This document shows, one piece after another, positions 39,990-49,600 of a stretch of DNA of 64,000 bases. How positions within the stretch are numbered: the first letter of the stretch is position 1; each line of letters opens with the position of its first letter. Made by a program: the position numbers and the translations under genes. The notes beneath the pieces were generated by a model. The model was not told the DNA's origin, did not search any database, and saw nothing but the letters and a program-made list of their open reading frames with translations. This stretch comes from Microbacterium sp. Root61 (GTDB lineage: Bacteria > Actinomycetota > Actinomycetes > Actinomycetales > Microbacteriaceae): positions 1,397,788-1,461,787 of the forward strand of contig NZ_LMGU01000001.1 of NCBI RefSeq assembly GCF_001427525.1, in the 5' to 3' direction.

Positions 39990-40633
39990 CAGCTCCTCCT
40001 CGGGTCGGCGAGCACGGCGAGCGTGGCCGGCGCGTCGCGCAGATGGTCGTCCTGCCGCGCCCCGTGCGCAGGCGCGCGCAGGCACCGCGCCGCACGCGGG
40101 CGATCAGGCCGCCACAACCACAGCGCACTGGAAAACGGCCACGCCTCGGGAGCTTCGCCCCGCTCGATCCAGATGCGCAGTCGATCGAAGCTCCACGCGG
40201 TCACCCACCCCAGGAGGGGCCGCACGATGAGGTCCGGAATCCGCCCCCAGCCGGGGGTGTAGTCGTATCCGGTGAGAAACCGGGTGTCCCCGTCATCCGG
40301 GACGTACCGCCAGTACCCCCGGCCGTCGCGGATCGGCGAGAGCGGGTCGACTGTCGAGAAGCGTAAGGCGGACGTGCGCGTGCCGTCCGGGCGGGAGCGT
40401 TCTCCGATGGTGACGCCGGTGCCGGCCACCGTGTGGAACGCGATGCGACGCGCATAGGTGAAACGCGTCTCGCCCGCTTCGCTCGACTCAGTGGGCACGA
40501 TCTGCGAGAACCGGGCATCCCACCGACCGTGCGCGGCCGGATCCTGGGTGAGCTCCCACACTTTCTCCGGGTCGGCCCGGATCACGATCTCGACATAGAT
40601 GGCTGATGCGCCCCGCCTTCGGCGCCCGCTCAC
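39989..40633 (-). CDS. SRPBCC (START-like) domain protein
   Basis: 214-aa protein with the SRPBCC signature near its N terminus (VEIVIRADPEKVWELTQDPAAHGRWD), a fold that encloses hydrophobic ligands such as lipids, steroids or polyketides. The C-terminal third, with WSFDRLRIWIERGEAP, contains aromatic helices and an Arg/Ala-rich tail. The GTG at 40633 overlaps the epimerase stop as GTGA, so it is coupled. The ligand is unknown; the adjacent KSIII/HDO genes make a long acyl chain or ketone plausible. Confidence 0.78.
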   Translation of the reverse strand: MSGRRRRGASAIYVEIVIRADPEKVWELTQDPAAHGRWDARFSQIVPTESSEAGETRFTYARRIAFHTVAGTGVTIGERSRPDGTRTSALRFSTVDPLSPIRDGRGYWRYVPDDGDTRFLTGYDYTPGWGRIPDLIVRPLLGWVTAWSFDRLRIWIERGEAPEAWPFSSALWLWRPDRPRAARCLRAPAHGARQDDHLRDAPATLAVLADPRRS

Positions 40634-41541
40634 CTGAACACCGCCGCGACGCCGCGACGCGGCATCCGCAGATCTGCGCACCCGAATCCGCCCGGAGCAG
40701 GGAGCGCGGCCCGGATCGACGCCTCATCGAACGGGAGCCGCGGTCGCAGCGCCCGCGGCAGTTCACCCGCGGGCTGGACGGCATCGGTGACGCCTTCGGC
40801 CAGCATCCGCACCTGCGCCATGGCCACCAGCGGGACCTTCATCGTCCACTCGGCGACCTGCGCCAACGCGTAGTGGAACGCCACCGGCGCGGGCACCACC
40901 AGCACCCGTCGGCCGACGACGCGGGCAACGCGTCGCACGGCCTCGCTGAGCAGGAGGGTCTCACCGCCGCGCACCGCGACCGTGCGCTGCGCGAGCTCTC
41001 CCCCGAGCGCGGCGACCATCACGTCGACGAGTTCGGCGACCGGAATCGGGCTGATGGTCTTCTCGCGCAACCCGACCGCGGCGAACAGCGGGATGGTCTG
41101 CACCGTGTGGCTGAGGTGGTCGACGAGATGGTCGCCGCGGCCGTAGATCATCCCCGCCTTGAGGACCGTGTACTCCAAACCCGATGCGCGGACGATCTCC
41201 TCGGCCGCCCACTTGGACTCGTGATAGCGCGAGCCGCAGTCCGGGCGCGCGCGCAGGAAGCTGAGCAGCACGATTCGCCGCACGCCTGCGCGACGCGCGG
41301 CCTCGACCACGGCCGCGGTCCCCCGCACGTGGACGCGGTCGAACGTCTGGTCGCCGAGCTCACGATTGATCCCGGCGCAATGGGCGACGGCCTCGCACCC
41401 GTCGAAGGCACGGGTCAGGGCATCGACATCGTCCACCTCGACGCCGGTGCGGCGCGAGGCGAGCACGACGTCGGCGGGCGCGAACCGCTCGGCGAGATGC
41501 CGGCCCACGAAGCCGGTCCCTCCCGTGATCGCGATCTTCAT
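40630..41541 (-). CDS. Atypical extended SDR / NAD(P)-dependent epimerase
   Basis: 303-aa Rossmann protein: MKIAITGGTGFVGRHLAERF gives the TGxxGxxG cofactor motif. CEAVAHCAGINRELGDQTFD follows, then VHVRGTAAVVEAARRAG and LLSFLRARPDCGSRYHESKW with the YxxxK pair, and a C-terminal substrate region. It resembles NDUFA9/ complex-I-like or ketoreductase-type atypical SDRs. It may reduce or epimerise a small carbonyl substrate. I prefer the ATG at 41541; an upstream ATG at 41577 lies inside the palindrome. It heads a three-gene operon divergent from the KSIII gene. Confidence 0.82.
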   Translation of the reverse strand: MKIAITGGTGFVGRHLAERFAPADVVLASRRTGVEVDDVDALTRAFDGCEAVAHCAGINRELGDQTFDRVHVRGTAAVVEAARRAGVRRIVLLSFLRARPDCGSRYHESKWAAEEIVRASGLEYTVLKAGMIYGRGDHLVDHLSHTVQTIPLFAAVGLREKTISPIPVAELVDVMVAALGGELAQRTVAVRGGETLLLSEAVRRVARVVGRRVLVVPAPVAFHYALAQVAEWTMKVPLVAMAQVRMLAEGVTDAVQPAGELPRALRPRLPFDEASIRAALPAPGGFGCADLRMPRRGVAAVFR

Positions 41542-41569
41542 GCCCGCCCTCACCGGCATCACATCAGAA

Positions 41570-41583
41570 CTGAACATGTTCAG
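41570..41583. promoter_or_regulatory. 14-bp perfect palindrome between divergent operons
   Basis: CTGAACATGTTCAG is perfectly self-complementary. It lies 29 bp upstream of the epimerase ATG and 49 bp upstream of the KSIII start, in the only sizeable gap between the two operons. Size and symmetry fit a TetR- or MarR-type site. No such regulator is encoded nearby. Confidence 0.6.
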
Positions 41584-41619
41584 AAAGTATCACATGCGCT
41601 CCGGATTCCGCTCGTGGCC

Positions 41620-41625
41620 TAGGGT
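41620..41625 (+). promoter_or_regulatory. -10 hexamer, leaderless KSIII gene
   Basis: TAGGGT ends exactly 6 nt before the ATG at 41632; no ribosome site is visible. Confidence 0.5.
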
Positions 41626-41631
41626 CGTGAC

Positions 41632-42774
41632 ATGGGCTCGACGGCGACCGCATACCTCACGGGCTTCGGCCGGTACCTCCCCGGAGATCCGGTCGACAAC
41701 GACGCGATCGTCACCCGCCTCGGCGGCGATGACCCGGTCACGGAGCGCATCCGTCGCCGCATCCTGGATTCGAACGGCATCCGGCAACGCCACTACGCGC
41801 TCGACGAGAACGGCGAGCCGACCGAGCTCAACGAGGAGCTCGCGGTCAAGGCCCTCCGCGCCGCGCTGGAGGATCGCGGCATCGACGCGGCCGACCTGCG
41901 GATGCTGGCGTGCGCGACGACGATGGGCGATGCGCTCGTGCCGGGCTTCGCCTCCATGGTGCACGGCCGCCTGGGCGGCGGACCGATGCAGGTGCTGTCC
42001 GCGTCGGGCGTGTGCGCGTCCAGCCTCGCCGCGCTCGACGCCGCGGTGAGCAAGATCCGACTCGGCGACCATCCGATCGCCGCGGTCGTCGGCTCCGAGC
42101 TGGCGAGCCGCAATCTGCGGCAACGCCGCTTCGACGGCATCCGTGCCGGGATGGACTCGCACTTCCTCCGCTGGATGCTGTCCGACGGCGCGGGTGCCGC
42201 CATCGTCGAGTTCCAGCCCCACCCGAGCAAGCCCTCGCTGCGAGTCGATTGGGTGCGTCAGGTCTCGCTCGCCCACGAGCACGACGTCTGCATGCGGGCA
42301 GGCATGACCGGCACCGAGGCGAGCGTGGGCACGACGTGGCAGGACGTCGGGATCGACGAGGCCGAGGCGGCCGGCATGTTCCTGCTGCGGCAGGACGTGA
42401 GCGTGCTGGACGACCTCGCCGACGCGGGCATCCGGCAGTTCGAAGAGCTCGTCGACATCGGACTCGTCGACGTGAAGAACCTCGACCACGTCGTGTGTCA
42501 CTACAGCACCAACGCCTTCCGCGACGTCGCGTTCGACGCGCTGCGGCGCCGCATCCCGACACTCGACACGGACCGGTGGTTCTCGAACCTCGAAACCCGC
42601 GGCAACACCGGAGCGGCGAGCATCTTCATCGCGCTGGAAGAGGCCTGGAGCACCGGCCGGTTCGCACCCGGCGAGACGGTGCTGCTGGCCGTGCCCGAAT
42701 CGGGGCGCTTCTCGTTCGCCTTCGCCCACCTCACCGTGGTCGCCCCACCCGTTCAGCAAGGAGCACCGACATGA
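41632..42774 (+). CDS. Beta-ketoacyl synthase III-family (thiolase-fold) enzyme
   Basis: 380-aa FabH-like protein. The catalytic triad is visible: Cys128 in SASGVCASSLAAL, His290 in VVCHYSTNAF and Asn325 in TRGNTGAASIF, so Claisen condensation or acyl transfer via an acyl-Cys is expected. It is longer than housekeeping FabH (about 320 aa) and is not in a fatty-acid synthase cluster. In size and context it is closer to specialised KSIII proteins such as OleA- or DarB-like enzymes. The downstream HDO gene overlaps its stop as ATGA, implying a shared pathway. Substrates cannot be read directly. Confidence 0.87.
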   Translation: MGSTATAYLTGFGRYLPGDPVDNDAIVTRLGGDDPVTERIRRRILDSNGIRQRHYALDENGEPTELNEELAVKALRAALEDRGIDAADLRMLACATTMGDALVPGFASMVHGRLGGGPMQVLSASGVCASSLAALDAAVSKIRLGDHPIAAVVGSELASRNLRQRRFDGIRAGMDSHFLRWMLSDGAGAAIVEFQPHPSKPSLRVDWVRQVSLAHEHDVCMRAGMTGTEASVGTTWQDVGIDEAEAAGMFLLRQDVSVLDDLADAGIRQFEELVDIGLVDVKNLDHVVCHYSTNAFRDVAFDALRRRIPTLDTDRWFSNLETRGNTGAASIFIALEEAWSTGRFAPGETVLLAVPESGRFSFAFAHLTVVAPPVQQGAPT

Positions 42775-43469
42775 CGAACCCGACGACCACGACGCTCGAC
42801 ATGCCGCCCGCCGGCGACGGCGCCCTGCCGGATCGGCTCGCCGACGTCTGGACCGAGCTCGACGAACGCCTCGCACGGGTACCGGTCCTGAGCCGGCTCG
42901 CCGATGGCACCGTCACCCTCGAGGACTACAAGCGACTGCTCTTCAACCTCCGGCAGCAGGTCGTCGACGGATCCGCGTGGATCTCGCGGGCCGCTTCGAG
43001 CTTCGACATCGACCATTTCGAACTCCGGTCGGCGGCGATCCACCATGCCGAGGAGGAGCACCGCGACTACCTGATGATCGAACGCGACTACGTCGCGGTC
43101 GGCGGTTCACTGGACGACCTGCGCCGCGGGCGCAAGAACATCGGCTCCGAGGCGCTGTCCGGATACATGTTCCACTACGCCGATCGGCCCAACCCCGTCG
43201 GGCTGCTCGGCGCGATGTTCATCATCGAAGGGCTCGGCGCCAAACGAGCCGCCGGGTGGGCGGCCCGCTTCCAAGAGGTGCTCGGGCTCGCCGACAGCCA
43301 GGTGCACTTCATGAAGTACCACCAGGAGGCTGACGCCCAGCACACCGGAAACCTCGGCGTCATCCTCTCCTCGGGGATGATCGACGGCGCGGCGGCCGAT
43401 GAGATCGTGCGCTGCGCGCAGGTGGTCGCGCGCCTCTACGCACTCCAGCTCGAAGAGCTGGATCACTGA
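42771..43469 (+). CDS. Heme-oxygenase-like diiron (HDO/TenA-like) protein
   Basis: 232-aa all-helical protein of the iron-containing redox/TenA-PqqC-like fold. Probable metal ligands are visible: HHAEEEH at 91-97 (central helix), Glu153 in MFIIEGLGAK, and H184-x3-D188-x2-H191 in the helix YHQEADAQH, the typical HxxxDxxH of heme-oxygenase-like dimetal oxidases. Known members decarboxylate fatty acids (UndA), oxidise N-groups (SznF) or cleave C-C bonds. The overlap with the KSIII gene suggests it acts on the condensed acyl product. Ligand assignment is by pattern only. Confidence 0.82.
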   Translation: MTNPTTTTLDMPPAGDGALPDRLADVWTELDERLARVPVLSRLADGTVTLEDYKRLLFNLRQQVVDGSAWISRAASSFDIDHFELRSAAIHHAEEEHRDYLMIERDYVAVGGSLDDLRRGRKNIGSEALSGYMFHYADRPNPVGLLGAMFIIEGLGAKRAAGWAARFQEVLGLADSQVHFMKYHQEADAQHTGNLGVILSSGMIDGAAADEIVRCAQVVARLYALQLEELDH

Positions 43470-43470
43470 C

Positions 43471-44322
43471 GTGGCGGAGTTCGTCCGCTCCGACCCGAGC
43501 ATGTGGGAGGCGATCTACGCCGATCCTTCCGTGCCGCTCGACCGCGCGCTAGTCCGGCAGATCATCAACGACCAGCGGCGCCTGTCGCGCCGCTGGCTCT
43601 ACCCGATCGTCCGCGTGCTCTCCCGCGTCATCGTCGCCCTCGTCTCGATCATCAAGCGCGTCCTCCCGTTCCGATGGATGCCGCTGCGCACCATGGACGT
43701 GTTGTGCGTGTGGTTCCTCCGACGGTTCGTCTCCCCCGACGCCGTCGAACTGCTCATCCGACATTTCGTCATCGAGACCAATCTCGTCAACTTCATCATC
43801 CGCAACACGCCGGTCGACATGGAACCGGTCACTCTGCGACCCGAGACGCTCGCCGGACTCGGCGATCACGCCGTCGTCGAGCACGACGTCAACGTCTACG
43901 ACGTGCTCATCGCGCTCGACAAGGTGCCGCTGACTCGGGCCGAGACCTTGGACTTCGCCCAGCTCGACATCCCCCGACTCGATGCCGAACGGCGCCGCCG
44001 CCGCATCGTCCGCCTCGACATCCAGACAGCCCTGTGCTTCATGAACATTCCGTTCTCCATGGCGCTCACCGTCGAGGAGTACCGCCGCGCGGTGCACTCG
44101 ATCCGGTTCGACGACTCGTTCATGGAGATCCTCGCGCTCGTCTGCGACGACGACACGTTCCGGCACTGGAAGCTCGGAGGGCTGAGCCTCTGGATGGACT
44201 CGAACGTCGATGTCCCGCGCATGGTCTACCGGCACGCGCTCGTGTGCGAATACGCCCACGCCCGCCTCGTGAAGCTCGCGGGCGGCGCATATCCGCGGAA
44301 CACCGACGCCGCGTTCGACTGA
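43471..44322 (+). CDS. Uncharacterised protein coupled to KSIII and HDO genes
   Basis: 283-aa protein starting at a GTG one base after the HDO stop. The N-terminal 30 residues are polar. A strongly hydrophobic, Arg/Lys-flanked region follows (residues about 40-75: WLYPIVRVLSRVIVALVSII) that could lie in or on the membrane, then a conserved-looking patch HFVIETNLVNFIIRN. The C-terminal half is helical and charged, with KLGGLSLWMDSNVDVPRMVY. I recognise no catalytic motif or named family with confidence. Its position makes it a dedicated partner of the KSIII and HDO enzymes. Confidence 0.75.
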   Translation: MAEFVRSDPSMWEAIYADPSVPLDRALVRQIINDQRRLSRRWLYPIVRVLSRVIVALVSIIKRVLPFRWMPLRTMDVLCVWFLRRFVSPDAVELLIRHFVIETNLVNFIIRNTPVDMEPVTLRPETLAGLGDHAVVEHDVNVYDVLIALDKVPLTRAETLDFAQLDIPRLDAERRRRRIVRLDIQTALCFMNIPFSMALTVEEYRRAVHSIRFDDSFMEILALVCDDDTFRHWKLGGLSLWMDSNVDVPRMVYRHALVCEYAHARLVKLAGGAYPRNTDAAFD

Positions 44323-44350
44323 CGCAGACATGACCGGGAGAGGCACGCCG

Positions 44351-45760
44351 ATGACGAGGATCGCCGTGGACACCATCATCCGCGGCGGAATCGTCGTGAC
44401 CCCGTCCGGGCGCAGCGCGAGCGACATCGGCATCCGCGACGGCAGGATCTCGCACGTCATCGATCGCGACTCGACGACGATCGAGCTGGATGCCGCGACC
44501 GTCCTGGACGCGCGCGGGGCGTTCGTCCTTCCGGGCGCGATCGACGCGCACGTGCACTTCGCGACAACGAGCCCGGGGGCGGAACCCGGATTCGTCGACG
44601 ACTTCCTTCGCGGAACACGGGCGGCGATCCACGGCGGGGTCACCACCGTCGGTCAGATGAGCTTCACCGACACGGGAAGCTTGCGGGCGGCGGTGGAGGC
44701 CGACCACGCGCAGGCGCGTGCCCTCTCGACCATCGACTACGTGCTGCATCCGGGCACCTATGCGGTGGCCGCCGAAGCGATCTCCGAGCTCGCGGGGCTC
44801 GCCGAAGAGGGCTATCGGACACTGAAGCTCGTCACCCTGGCGCTGGATGAGGACTCCACGCACTTCGCGGAGGCGGTTGCACGGGCAGGCGAGCACGGGA
44901 TGCTCACCCTGCTGCACTGCGAGGACGGCGCGCTCATCGAGCACGCCACCTCCGAGCTCATGTCGGATGGCAGGAGCGATCTGCGGTTCTACCCGGAGAG
45001 CCGGCCGGTCGTGACCGAATCGGCAGCGGTCGATCGCGCCATCGCCCTGTGCGAGCTGACCGGATCACCGATCTACATCGTGCACCTGTCGTCGGCGCGA
45101 GCCCTTGAGGCCGTGCGCGCCGCCAAGGGCCGCGGACTGCCCGTGTTCGCCGAGACCCGCCCGATCTACCTGTACCTCACCGATCGGGTGCACGCGGAGC
45201 CGGACGGCGGGCGCTTCATCGGGATGCCGCCGCTGCGCCGGGATGAGGATGTCCGTGCCCTCTGGGAGGGACTGGCGGACGGCTCGATCGACACCGTCGC
45301 GAGCGACCACGCGCCGTGGTCGCTCGCCGCGAAGATCGACCCCGCCCTCACCGTCGAGACAGCCCGCAAGGGCATGGCCGAACTCGACACGTTCCTCCCA
45401 CTCCTGTACTCGGAGGGCGTGCGGACCGGCCGCCTCAGCCTGGAGCGGCTGGTGGCGGTGTCGGCGGAGAACCCGGCGCGCCTACTCGGCCTCTATCCGC
45501 AGAAGGGCGCGCTCCAGGTCGGCAGCGACGCCGACATCGTCGTGCTCGACCCCGCGGACGAGCGCACGATCCGGGCAGCGGAGCTGGAGAGCGCGGCGGA
45601 CTACTCGGTCTACGAAGGCTGGACCGCCACGGGCTGGCCGCGCCTCGTGCTCTCGCGCGGCGAAGTCGTGCTCGCCCGCGACGGATCGTCGTGCACCATC
45701 ACCGCCGCGCCCGGCCGCGGGCGATGGCTGCCCGCCGGCGAACGGCGAGAGCCGGTCTGA
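44351..45760 (+). CDS. Cyclic amidohydrolase (dihydropyrimidinase/allantoinase-like)
   Basis: 469-aa amidohydrolase hydrolysing a cyclic amide such as a hydantoin, dihydropyrimidine or allantoin. All metal ligands of the binuclear site are visible: GAIDAHVHF (HxH), the carbamylatable Lys in TLKLVTLAL, His in LTLLHCEDG, His in YIVHLSSARAL and Asp in TVASDHAPWSL. A C-terminal SENPARLLGLYPQKGALQVG strand region matches D-hydantoinase-like enzymes. GAGAGG lies 7 nt before the ATG at 44351, which I prefer over the ATG at 44330. It may be the fourth gene of the KSIII operon or independent. It converges on the GNAT gene. Confidence 0.88.
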   Translation: MTRIAVDTIIRGGIVVTPSGRSASDIGIRDGRISHVIDRDSTTIELDAATVLDARGAFVLPGAIDAHVHFATTSPGAEPGFVDDFLRGTRAAIHGGVTTVGQMSFTDTGSLRAAVEADHAQARALSTIDYVLHPGTYAVAAEAISELAGLAEEGYRTLKLVTLALDEDSTHFAEAVARAGEHGMLTLLHCEDGALIEHATSELMSDGRSDLRFYPESRPVVTESAAVDRAIALCELTGSPIYIVHLSSARALEAVRAAKGRGLPVFAETRPIYLYLTDRVHAEPDGGRFIGMPPLRRDEDVRALWEGLADGSIDTVASDHAPWSLAAKIDPALTVETARKGMAELDTFLPLLYSEGVRTGRLSLERLVAVSAENPARLLGLYPQKGALQVGSDADIVVLDPADERTIRAAELESAADYSVYEGWTATGWPRLVLSRGEVVLARDGSSCTITAAPGRGRWLPAGERREPV

Positions 45761-45776
45761 GCCCTTCGACCTGGGC

Positions 45777-46643
45777 TCAGACCGCCCGCTCGAGGCAGTA
45801 GTCCCCCGCACGGGTGAAGTCGGTGACGCGCCATCCGTCGTCCATGAGCGTGGTGAGTGCGTCGCGCACCGCCAGCCGCCAGCGCGCCGACAGCTCGGGC
45901 GACTCCAGACGCATCCGCTCGATGTCGGACGGAATCTGCACCCGACAGGATGCGGAATCCGCCACGCCCGCGAGGTCCAGAACCGGCTCCCGATCGATGC
46001 TGCGCAATGCATACCGCTCCGAGGCCGATGATGCCTCGGCCGCGGGATCGGCGGGAGGTTCGCCGTACAGGTCCCAGACCAGCAGCATCCGATCGCTCGG
46101 CTGACCACGGTTGATGCCATCCGTCATCGCGCCGTAGAAGTCGGGCAGATACGCAGTCGCCGTCGTCCCCAGCCGGTGGATGTTGAAGTAGGCGTTGCGG
46201 GCGACCAGCGGATCGAAGGTCCAGGTGATCGAGTCGGCGCCCTTGCGCAGACACCACGCCCGCTGGTGGTGCTTCAGCGCCTTCCCCACACCCGCGCCGA
46301 GGAAGCCGTCTGCGACGCCCGCGATGTGCGAGTGCACCGAGTGATCGCTCGGGGGGTGGAAGAACCCGACGCACACCGCGACGAGCCGACCCTCGTGATA
46401 GGCACCGGCGACGTAGTTGTCCGCGTGGGCGAGCGCCACCAGCAGCCCGGGATCGAGATGGGACTTGTTCTCCTCCACGTGCCAGATCTCGGCCAGCAGG
46501 CGGGATGCCGCGATCATCTCGTCGGGCGTGTGAAGCTCGCGCACCACCACACCGCTGTGCTCGGCGAGTGCCCTGGCGTCGGCTTCCGCGCGCGCCGCCG
46601 CCTTCTCCGCCGTTGGCGGAGTGCTCCGCAGCGAGGTCGTCAC
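45777..46643 (-). CDS. GNAT-type N-acetyltransferase-like protein
   Basis: 288-aa protein with a GNAT core: VVVRELHTPDEMIAASRLLAEIW, GRLVAVCVGFF, and a loop AGVADGFLGAGVGKALKHHQR that stands in for the acetyl-CoA pyrophosphate-binding RxxGxG/A. ITWTFDPLVARNAYFNIHRL follows. A C-terminal extension of about 100 residues has no obvious motif. The GTG at 46643 overlaps the S9/beta-lactamase gene as GTGA, so it is the last gene of the peptide-type uptake operon. It may N-acylate an amine released by the upstream hydrolases. Confidence 0.8.
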   Translation of the reverse strand: MTTSLRSTPPTAEKAAARAEADARALAEHSGVVVRELHTPDEMIAASRLLAEIWHVEENKSHLDPGLLVALAHADNYVAGAYHEGRLVAVCVGFFHPPSDHSVHSHIAGVADGFLGAGVGKALKHHQRAWCLRKGADSITWTFDPLVARNAYFNIHRLGTTATAYLPDFYGAMTDGINRGQPSDRMLLVWDLYGEPPADPAAEASSASERYALRSIDREPVLDLAGVADSASCRVQIPSDIERMRLESPELSARWRLAVRDALTTLMDDGWRVTDFTRAGDYCLERAV

Positions 46644-49600
46644 GCCTCAGCCGCCACTCGGGGCACATAGCGGTAGCCGAGGTAGATGCCGCCCGGCACC
46701 GGCCGGTACTGGCCCCATCCGGCCATGTCCGGCGAGGTATACGCCCACACTCCGGCGGCGTTGGCCGGCACGAGCCCCACGGTGGTGCTCTCCGGCTCCG
46801 CACCGAGACGCAGGATGTCGGTGCGCTCCGTCATCGTCAGCTGGGGGCCGTCCTCCCCGTGCGCGAGCGTGACGACGATGCCACCGGACGCATACTCCGT
46901 CGGCTCCGGCGCGGCCGCCTCGGGGCTCGGTGCGTCGCGGAACGGTGCGGGGATGTGCACGCCCGCCGCGGCACTCGCGGCGTCGTCGAACATCTCGCGG
47001 TACAGGCCGTCGCTCTGACCGCCGGAGGTGAGCAGCCCGACGGCGAACCCGTGCTCGGGGAAGATCCGCAGGTAGGCGCGCTGCCCGATGGTGCCCCCGT
47101 CGTGCCCGAATGCGAAGGTGCCGTTCCAGTCCTCCAGGAACCAGCCGAGCCCCCACCCTGTCACCGTCGGCACCGCTTCGCGCAGGCTGATCTGCTCCTC
47201 GAGCATCGCTGCTGCGGATGCCTCAGAGAGGATCCGCATGCCGTTGGGAGCGACGCCTCCCCGCAGCGCGGTTTCGGCGAACGTGAGCAGGTCGCCCATC
47301 CGCGCGGCGATCAGGCCGGCCGGACCCATCGAGCGGGCGATCGGCCACACCGGTACTGCTTCGGCCTCGGCGCCGAAGCCGCCGTGGCCCGTCGCGACGC
47401 CGAAGCGCGGAGCATCCTCCGTCAGCGTGATCGTGTGGGTCAGTCCCATCGGGGTCACGATGTACTTCTTCAGCGCGTCGTCCCAGCTCATGCCGCGCAG
47501 CACCTCGATGATGCGACCGGCCACCACGAAGCCGGAGTTGCAGTAGGAGAACCGTTCCCCGAGCGGGTGGACCTGTTCGGCCGTGGTCAGGGTGGCGACG
47601 TACTTTTCGACGCAGTCGTCGCCGCGCCCGGTGTCGGTGAAGAGGTCGCCGTCGATGCCGCTCGTGTGCGAGAGCAGGTGACGCACCGTCACCGCGGCAG
47701 CGACCGACTCGTCCTGCACCGCGAAGTCCGGCAGGATCGCGCGCACGGGCGTGTCCAGATCGAGCGCGCCCTCGTCGACGAGCTGCATGATCAGGATGCT
47801 GGTCCACACCTTGGTGATGGAGCCGAGCTGGAAAAGCGCGTCGTCGTGCGTGGACACGCCGGTCGTGACATCCAGCACCCCGGAGCTCGCGGTTGTCCGC
47901 TCGAACGGCGTGCCGTCCTCGCCGAGGCGGACGATGCCGAACTGGGCGCCGGTGACACCGTAGCGCGTGCGCAGCGCGTCGAGGCGCTTCCGCCAGAACG
48001 CCTCGCCCTGTCCCGCGGCGACCAGACCGGCCGCCGCCGCCTTCGTCACGGTGTACCGCTCGACCCACTCCACGAGTCGACTGTTGTAGTCGATCCGCTG
48101 CGCCAAGGGCCCCTGCAGGATCACGAGGTGGCTTCCCCCGGGGTAGACGACCAGCCGAGTGGGGACGCCCTGCACGCGCAGCGCGGAGAACCACTCCTGC
48201 GCCTGCCCGACCGGGCAGGTGTCATCGGCCGCGCCGTGCAGGACGAGCGTCGGGGTCGTGACGTTCTGGACGCGGGAGATGGGCGATGCCTCCAGCAACG
48301 TGGCGTAGTGGCCTACCGGAGCGACATCCGCCGCCATCTCCGAGAAGTACGCGGGGCCCTCGCCTTCGGCGGCCATGCTCGTGAAGTTGCAGATCAGTCC
48401 GCCCGCGACTGCCGCCGAGAAGCGGTCCGTGGAGGCGGTGAGCGCGCACGTGCTGAACCCGCCGTAGCTGTAGCCGGTGAGGGCGAGCCTCTCGGGATCG
48501 GCGAGTCCCTCGGCGATGAGCTGGTCGACCGGTTCGAGGAAGTCCTTCTCGTCGGCAGCGCCCCACCCGCCGTTGACCGCACGGAAGAAGTCGTCTCCGT
48601 AGCCGTCCGAGCCGCGCGGGTTCACCATCAGGATGCGCCACCCGCGGGCGGCCAGCACCTGGTGATAGAGGTGGATGTCGTCCGCCAGGCCCGTCCACGC
48701 GTTGTGCGGGCCGCCGTGGATGTCCAGCAGCAGCGGGGCCGCACCGGTCGTGTCCGGCGCGGAGAGCAACCATCCGTGCACGCGGGTGCCGTCCGAGAGG
48801 GAGAACTCGCGCTCCTGCGCCGTGAACAGGTCGACGTCCGGGAGTGCGGTCGCCGTGACGCTGGTGAGCACGGTCATCTCACCGGTGGTGAGGTCCACCA
48901 CGGCCACCTCGCCGAAGCTCTCCGGGGTGCGCACGACGACGGAGGCGCGCGGGGCAGCCGCGGCCACGGAGAGGGCGGAGACCGCTGCGTGCGCGTCCGC
49001 CATGAGCGCGCGCGTCTGAGAGCCGTCCGCCGACACCGCGTGCAGATGGGTCCAGCCGCGTTCGCGGAGGCAGAAGACGATCTCCGCGCCGTCCGCGGTG
49101 AACGCCGGAGCGCCTCCGGGGTAGGCCGGAGCCCCGACCATGACGTTGCGGTCCAGCCCCGCGGCCAGGTCGACGTCCGCGGTCGCCGGGTCGAGCGCGA
49201 GGCGGAGCAGTGCGGCGTTGCCCACGCGCGGCACGGCCGAGCCGACCGCGATCAGCGCTGCCCCATCCGGCGCCCAGGCGATCGGGCCGCTGACGCTGCG
49301 CGCCTGACCGACGCTAACCGGCACCGGGATCTTGGCGTCGGCCTCGACGACATACGCGCACGAGGTGAGATCGACGTCGGAGCGCGGCTCCGACGATGCG
49401 GTGAAGGCGACCAGGCGGCCATCCGGAGACCAGCTCGGCGGCCCGGCGTGCCAGTCGCCGTCGGTGAGGCGGCGGTTCGCGCCCGTGGCCAGGTCCACCA
49501 CGAACAGGTGCCGGCGCACGGAGCCGAACCAGCCGACGCCGTCCGCCTTGAAGCCCAGCCGGTCGATCACCAGCGGCGTATCGGCAGCGGGGGTGTCGGA

